Below are positions 59,646-64,000 of a stretch of 64,000 nucleotides of DNA, one piece after another (the first letter of the stretch is position 1; each line of letters starts with the position of its first letter). The DNA lies in the NCBI GenBank assembly GCA_964017185.1, contig OZ024884.1, positions 19,376,048 through 19,440,047 on the forward strand. The letters run 5' to 3'. The notes under the pieces were generated by a model. It saw nothing but the letters and a program-made list of their open reading frames with translations. It was not told where the DNA came from and made no database searches. The stretch is from Rugalucina vietnamica. Its lineage: Eukaryota > Mollusca > Bivalvia > Lucinida > Lucinidae. Made by a program: the position numbers and the translations under genes.

Positions 59646-59655
59646 GATTTTTCAA

Positions 59656-59781
59656 GCGATGACCCGCAAGTGGTCGTGCCATGGTATGTCTTGGAGCTGC
59701 TTTATCAAAACAGGCTGGATGCGGCTACCCCTCTTTAGATATGTTTGGGACATTCTCAAGATAAATTTTGATTTTATATAA
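59656..59781 (+). pseudogene. Decayed tandem copy of Wnt1 thumb exon (second copy)
   Basis: It reads AMTRKWSCHGMSWSC, then [20 protein letters not shown], and runs into a stop at 59779. It starts 144 bp upstream of the equivalent point in the copy at 59797. It shares with that copy both cysteine losses (TGG at 59671, GGC at 59713) and additionally has Gly to Trp (59692) beside the Ser. The AT-rich stretch after the exon (TTTTGATTTTATATAA) matches the stretches after the nearer copy, so the repeat unit includes intron sequence. There is no usable donor. The shared losses imply the two copies descend from one already-damaged duplicate. Confidence 0.86.
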
Positions 59782-59796
59782 TTCTTCTTCTGTTAG

Positions 59797-59916
59797 AAGG
59801 AAATGGACTACGAGTGGAAGTGTCATGGTATGTCTGAGAGCTGCACCGTCAAAACAGGTTGGATGAGGCCACCCCTCTTAAGACAAGTTGGGGATATTCT
59901 CAAAGATAAGTTTTGA
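59797..59916 (+). pseudogene. Decayed tandem copy of Wnt1 thumb exon (nearer copy)
   Basis: In the frame of the true exon it reads [16 protein letters not shown], then [10 protein letters not shown] and GDILKDKF followed by a stop at 59914. It lies 160 bp upstream of the equivalent point in the real exon. A pyrimidine tract and TAG at 59794-59796 form a possible acceptor in the same phase 0 as the real exon, but there is no donor before the stop. Relative to the real exon it has Cys to Trp (TGG at 59815), Gly to Glu beside the lipidated Ser (GAG at 59836) and Cys to Gly (GGT at 59857). The loss of two family-invariant cysteines and the missing donor argue for a dead duplicate rather than an alternative exon. 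Confidence 0.88.
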
Positions 59917-59947
59917 TTTAATTAAATATTATTTTTGCTGTTTTCAG

Positions 59948-60098
59948 CATGTGAAAAAAGAGATGACCCGCGAGTGTAAGTGCCATGGTATGTCAGGGAG
60001 TTGCACCATTAAAACATGTTGGATGAGGTTACCCCTCTTCCGACAAGTAGGGGACATTCTCAAAGATAGATTCGATGGTGCATCCAGAGTTCTTCCAG
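59948..60098 (+). CDS. Wnt1: Wnt1, coding exon with lipid-attachment hairpin
   Basis: The exon reads [19 protein letters not shown], then [35 protein letters not shown] is the tip of the Wnt 'thumb' hairpin; in the family the first Ser of this motif (codon 59993-59995 here) receives palmitoleate from Porcupine, needed for secretion and Frizzled binding. All four cysteines of the ECKCHG...SGSC...KTCW block are present. The acceptor is GCTGTTTTCAG ending at 59947 (phase 0, fits the donor at 54731) and the donor is TTCCAG/GTAGTG at 60099 (phase 1). HV after NEAGR matches the order in Drosophila wingless (RAHV). Decayed tandem copies of this exon lie directly upstream at 59656-59781 and 59797-59916. 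Confidence 0.96.
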
Positions 60099-61170
60099 GT
60101 AGTGACTTTTCTTCCAATTACTGCATATTTTAAGCGATTAATGTTAGCTTAAAACACTTTTTTTCCAATCCTAAGCAAAACATTTTTCATAGGTTTATAA
60201 AGTTATTTTTCAGTTATTTCTCCTTTGAATTATAAACTTCCAGCTTTTTTGAGGAATACTTGTATTGTAGTAACATTCATTGTCACAATTTGTTTTTCAA
60301 ATAATTTATTTATTTATTTTGTTCATGCATGGTATTTCAACATGAATCCACATCTCTCCTGATACGTCCTAAGTTGAAGAACTAACATTTATAGGCTGTG
60401 CGAAAAAAAAACGTGATGGTAGTTTGTTTTTTCTTATTTTTATTTAGGCTTGAATTCTTCTGTTCCGCATGGAAAATCTTCAGATTCTAAAAGTGAGGAA
60501 TTTTATGTGTTGTTTTCTTTTAATGTTTTGTTTGCTTTTTTCTCTAACGAATTTGATGTTGAACTGTGGTTTGGTTTGGTTGCCTGTAGAGCATTGTTGA
60601 TGCACGTGCATTTAACATTTAGGTCATACAAATAAATCATGCATGTATGCCTGACTTGGTAAAATTACTTGAGCGTTTACAAGACCACTGGTCAGTTTGT
60701 TTTAAATTTCTGGCTGACATATTCAAAACGCACAATACTTGTTTTGCTAGATGTTTTTGTTTCACAGAGAAGCACTTTGTTTTCGTTACAACATTTTTTA
60801 TCTGCTGCCCACGTGATTTTACAATAGAATTATTCACGTTAGCAATAATTATTATTTTGTTAAGGTTATTTTATCTTCTTGACTATAAAAAAGTTCCCGC
60901 AAACAACAAATGGTACAAAAGTATCAGTGTCGTCTTTTTCATCTTTGACATAATCATTTGAGGACTGTTTCATAGAATTATCGGCCTATTTAAGAATTCT
61001 GAAAAATGGAAAACATATATCTGCGCAGGCGTTTGCGTATATGGCGCCGCATGCCAGCTAGTGTGACGGCTTATAGTAGAATCCATAATTAGTGAACTAT
61101 TAAAATTTCATATAAACACATTCTATCATATAACTAACAGCATGGTAATCAGATGATGCTTAAATCTTCC
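60099..61170. other. Wnt1 intron, nothing recognised
   Basis: AT-rich; the short frames have no coding character. Confidence 0.5.
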
Positions 61171-61447
61171 ATTACGAAAACTCGCCCATGCAATTATACA
61201 GAGATTTTTAAAGTTGTAAAAACGAAAATTTTCAGCAGAAAAAATATGATATTTATAATATTTTTGTTCAAAACATACATTGTGGGTACACGTTAGAACC
61301 GCCTCGCCGAGGCGGTTCTAACGAGTACCCACAATGTATGTTTTGGATCAAAAATAAGAAAAATAGGTATGCCCCTGCATACCCCAGTTATGCTGTATAA
61401 AAGTGGGGTTCAAGGGGGTATACATTTCACGAACATGTTTTCCTGAT
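61171..61447 (+). mobile_element. MITE-A copy 10
   Basis: ATTACGAAAACTCGCCCATG to CATGTTTTCCTGATG; perfect hairpin (GTTAGAACCGCCTCGCCGAG); TATA reduced to GCTGTATAAAAGTGGGG. Confidence 0.9.
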
Positions 61448-62313
61448 GATTCATCATCCATTCGCTTAAATGTAATAAGGACTATTTTGAATGATCATAT
61501 GATGATATAGAGACGTATTGGTACTCAGTTATCCCCTTTATATTGTGAATGTATCATGTACCATTTTTATAATGTTTAAAGAATATTTCTATGTTAGCTT
61601 TGAACTAGCTTTGAAAACCAAAATAAAAACTTCATGCCATGTTTCGAATGTTTAATTTGGTATTCGAAGTAAATGCGTATAAATTGATTTTCCATATTCT
61701 AAGATTGCATTGGAGTCAAACAAAGTGATGCACTGTATCTGTGTCTATACATAATTACCATGTATATTAAGTATTGGAAAATGCATACCCGAAGTTAAAA
61801 CTCATATTACATAATGAGTATCTAACTGGTTTGCATTTCTTTTCATTGCATGAAATGGCATGTTTTGTATTCACTTAGAACTCTATATACTGCTGTACAT
61901 GTTTCATTTTATTCTTTTGAACTTCTCTTTTAGATAAATTACGTAATGTCAATCTAAGAGATTTTGGTTTGGGTATAGATTCTAAACACACGAAGTTGCT
62001 CTCTGCTAGGCCGAGAGATATTATTTATTAGTATTTAAATATCAAAAATGTTTATTATACCAACATGAGAAACAAAAGGCTTTGAAATCTAATTTTCGAA
62101 GACGTTGAAAATGGATGAAAGACGGTTATTAGAAATACATGTAGTTTTCGAAAATGAGCATGAAGCTGAATGCAAATTTTCAAAACAAAGTTTATAGATT
62201 AATAACAGTTTTGAATGTAAATCTTAAGCATAATAGTTATAATTGTTTATATAGCATGCTCTATACGACTCTTCTTCTATACCCTAACATTTCTTATATT
62301 TTAATTTATTCAG
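61448..62313. other. Wnt1 intron, nothing recognised
   Basis: AT-rich sequence up to the micro-exon acceptor. Confidence 0.5.
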
Positions 62314-62340
62314 GTAACGAAGGAAGCAATGATGCAGAAG
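62314..62340 (+). CDS. Wnt1: Wnt1 micro-exon, 27 nt
   Basis: The sequence between an acceptor (TTTATTCAG ending at 62313) and a good donor (GCAGAAG/GTCAGT at 62341) is 27 nt. It enters in phase 1, so with the last base of the 59948 exon it reads G-NEGSNDAE and leaves in phase 1. Human WNT1 reads GNRGSNRAS at the same place, directly after RVLY, so both content and phase fit. This is the variable linker before the C-terminal cysteine-rich domain. The C-terminal exon with the CNCTFHWCC-type motif was sought to base 64000 and not found. Confidence is limited by the tiny size; a spliced transcript would settle it. Confidence 0.75.
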
Positions 62341-63884
62341 GTCAGTATTATAGCTAAATATTATTGTGTGCACCTGTCAACCCATACCCTGACCCTCATA
62401 TTGTCACGTAAATGGACTGAGAGTATATTAAACGTTTTGCATATGTTTTATCAAATTTTGCACTATTTGATGATTCAGTGGAATAAAAAGCAATGCTATA
62501 ATGACACTGAGATCACCTGATTAACTTCAAGTAATTCATGAATTATATTTGATTTCTAGTAAATTCTACCTCATGAAACAAATACTACGGTTTTACTCAG
62601 TCAAAGCAGAAATGTAGATTGGTATAAATTATACTATATATTCTAGAAGGAATAATCATTGTTAGGCTGATTCAGTGAATGGTCCTAAACTACACATATG
62701 TAAAATTCTCTGTTTACATATTAGACATGATACACAATTAAAACTATAGTATAACATGGCAATAAGAAGAATATTAAGTTGACAAAAGCTTAAGAATAAA
62801 GCATGACAGAAATCGACTTTAGACAGATACATCTTTAGTGATGAGGGAAATGGGTTGACAGGAATACATACATGTACAAAAAACTATTTCGCCAGTTTTC
62901 TTATGTAGTTTTCTCTTTCTGTTGGATTATGACAAAGTGTATACGTTATATTATGCTTCAGCTTAAACTATAGCCTTGTACTAGATGGCATGCTGGCGTC
63001 CTTACGAACACTTGCATTCATATTTTGCTGCTGCGTTTTTTTGACATTTTGGATATGCCATTTGAAGAGAAATTTGACAAAGGATACTTCTCAATAATAA
63101 CTTATATAGCCTGAAACAAAATATTAGCTTTGAGAATTCTGTACACTTAAGCCCGTTTATTTTATTGCCTTTGCCGGTTATATTTGCTTTTGTGACACTT
63201 TTTGGCTTTTTAAGAGGGGGTATGCCAGAACAATATTGCATGTTTTCATTTTGACTCTTGCAGTCTTATATGTGTGAGGTTACATTTGAAACTCAATTCT
63301 TCCCAACTCGGAAATGAAATTTTGTCTGCCTATTATTTCAGTGATATCAATCATGTGTTCATTATTCATTTGTACCGTTATTGTTCTTAGATTTCACTGT
63401 TTTTAACTTTTAATCACTTTTAACCAAATGATGTTGACTTGCTATGATTTGATATATTGTTAGTTTTGCAAAGGGTGCTGATATGTTTCGGATGATTGGC
63501 TTTTGCAACCAATGTGAATATCAATGTCTTGTCACCTCATGATGCCATGTAATAGTGGACTGAGATGAAATAAAGTTATTATTGTATTGTCACCTAACTA
63601 GACATACTTTTTGAGAACCATACTTTGAATGGTCACTGTTTTTACTCAATAAAGAGTCTGTCTGTGTATACATAAGGAAATCAACACACTACCAAAGAAA
63701 GTGCCGCCTTTTATGTGAGCAATAATAATAAGATCAAGATCACAACATGGTGCTCAGACCACTTCATGTTATAAATTTGTCATGTCGTGTTTGTCATTTA
63801 TTTCATTTGTAATCGGATGGTAAGTCCTTTTCAGGCAGTGTATTGAATGCATTTCTGTCTAACCATGTCATTGGCTCAGAAGAA
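62341..63884. other. Wnt1 intron, last exon not found
   Basis: Read in the + frames for a cysteine-rich Wnt C-terminus; none seen. Confidence 0.5.
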
Positions 63885-64000
63885 GCATTCTTGACGCAGT
63901 GGTTAAGCAACTAACCTTGTATAGGAATAGAGGTTACAATCCTGGGCATAATTCAAGATCCTGTCTCCATTTGATCTCAACTGTCGAGTAGGACGTAAAC
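63885..64000 (+). repeat. tRNA-derived SINE, cut by the window edge
   Basis: TTGACGCAGTGGTTAAGCAAC is an A-box-like and AGAGGTTACAATCCTGG a decayed B-box-like sequence; the window ends in GTCGAGTAGGACGTAAAC, a typical SINE 3' motif here. Confidence 0.65.

Overview
The window reads as nuclear DNA of a lophotrochozoan animal, most likely a bivalve mollusc. The one gene that can be named with confidence is Wnt1 on the + strand. Its four visible coding exons (40405-40670, 54465-54730, 59948-60098 and a 27-nt micro-exon at 62314-62340) have correct splice sites and joining reading phases. They cover the middle of the protein. The signal-peptide exon was not found, and the cysteine-rich C-terminal exon(s) must lie beyond base 64000. 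The mollusc assignment is inference from the Wnt1 sequence, the tRNA-derived SINEs and the style of the dispersed repeats.

Layout. Bases 1-40404 are repeat-laden intergenic DNA, or possibly a very long first intron. They hold a dispersed SINE-like family (called R1 here), a ten-copy 156-bp satellite (3980-5465), an element with 465-bp internal repeats (5919-7590), a broken Gypsy-type LTR fossil (8713-9780), and a 2.4-kb 38-bp minisatellite grown inside one R1 copy (10390-12800). They also hold two TIR-bounded DNA transposons (15247-17081 and 22617-24253), about eleven copies of a hairpin MITE (MITE-A), five of a second hairpin MITE (MITE-B), an inverted 560-bp duplication (28336-30970) and a 100-bp CRE-rich palindrome (30975-31076). 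Bases 40671-54464 are one 13.8-kb Wnt1 intron with satellite units, a SINE with clean 13-bp target duplications, foldbacks and one unrecognised 135-codon ORF on the - strand. Bases 54731-59947 are the next intron, carrying a reverse-transcriptase retroelement piece and, at its 3' end, decayed tandem copies of the following Wnt1 exon. Bases 60099-64000 are AT-rich intron with one MITE-A copy and a SINE.

The most notable observations are: (1) the Wnt1 exon that carries the lipid-attachment site is preceded by two clear and one or two faint decayed tandem copies of itself at 144- and 160-bp spacing; (2) a 27-nt, phase 1-1 Wnt1 micro-exon; (3) the 54465 exon sits between inverted copies of a retroelement end, one arm ending about 31 bp before its splice acceptor; (4) a minisatellite born from 38 bp of a dispersed repeat whose two halves still flank it; (5) MITE families with a conserved central hairpin, one of which carries an outward-facing TATA box in most copies. 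No CRISPR array, operon, rRNA gene or intact tRNA gene was seen.
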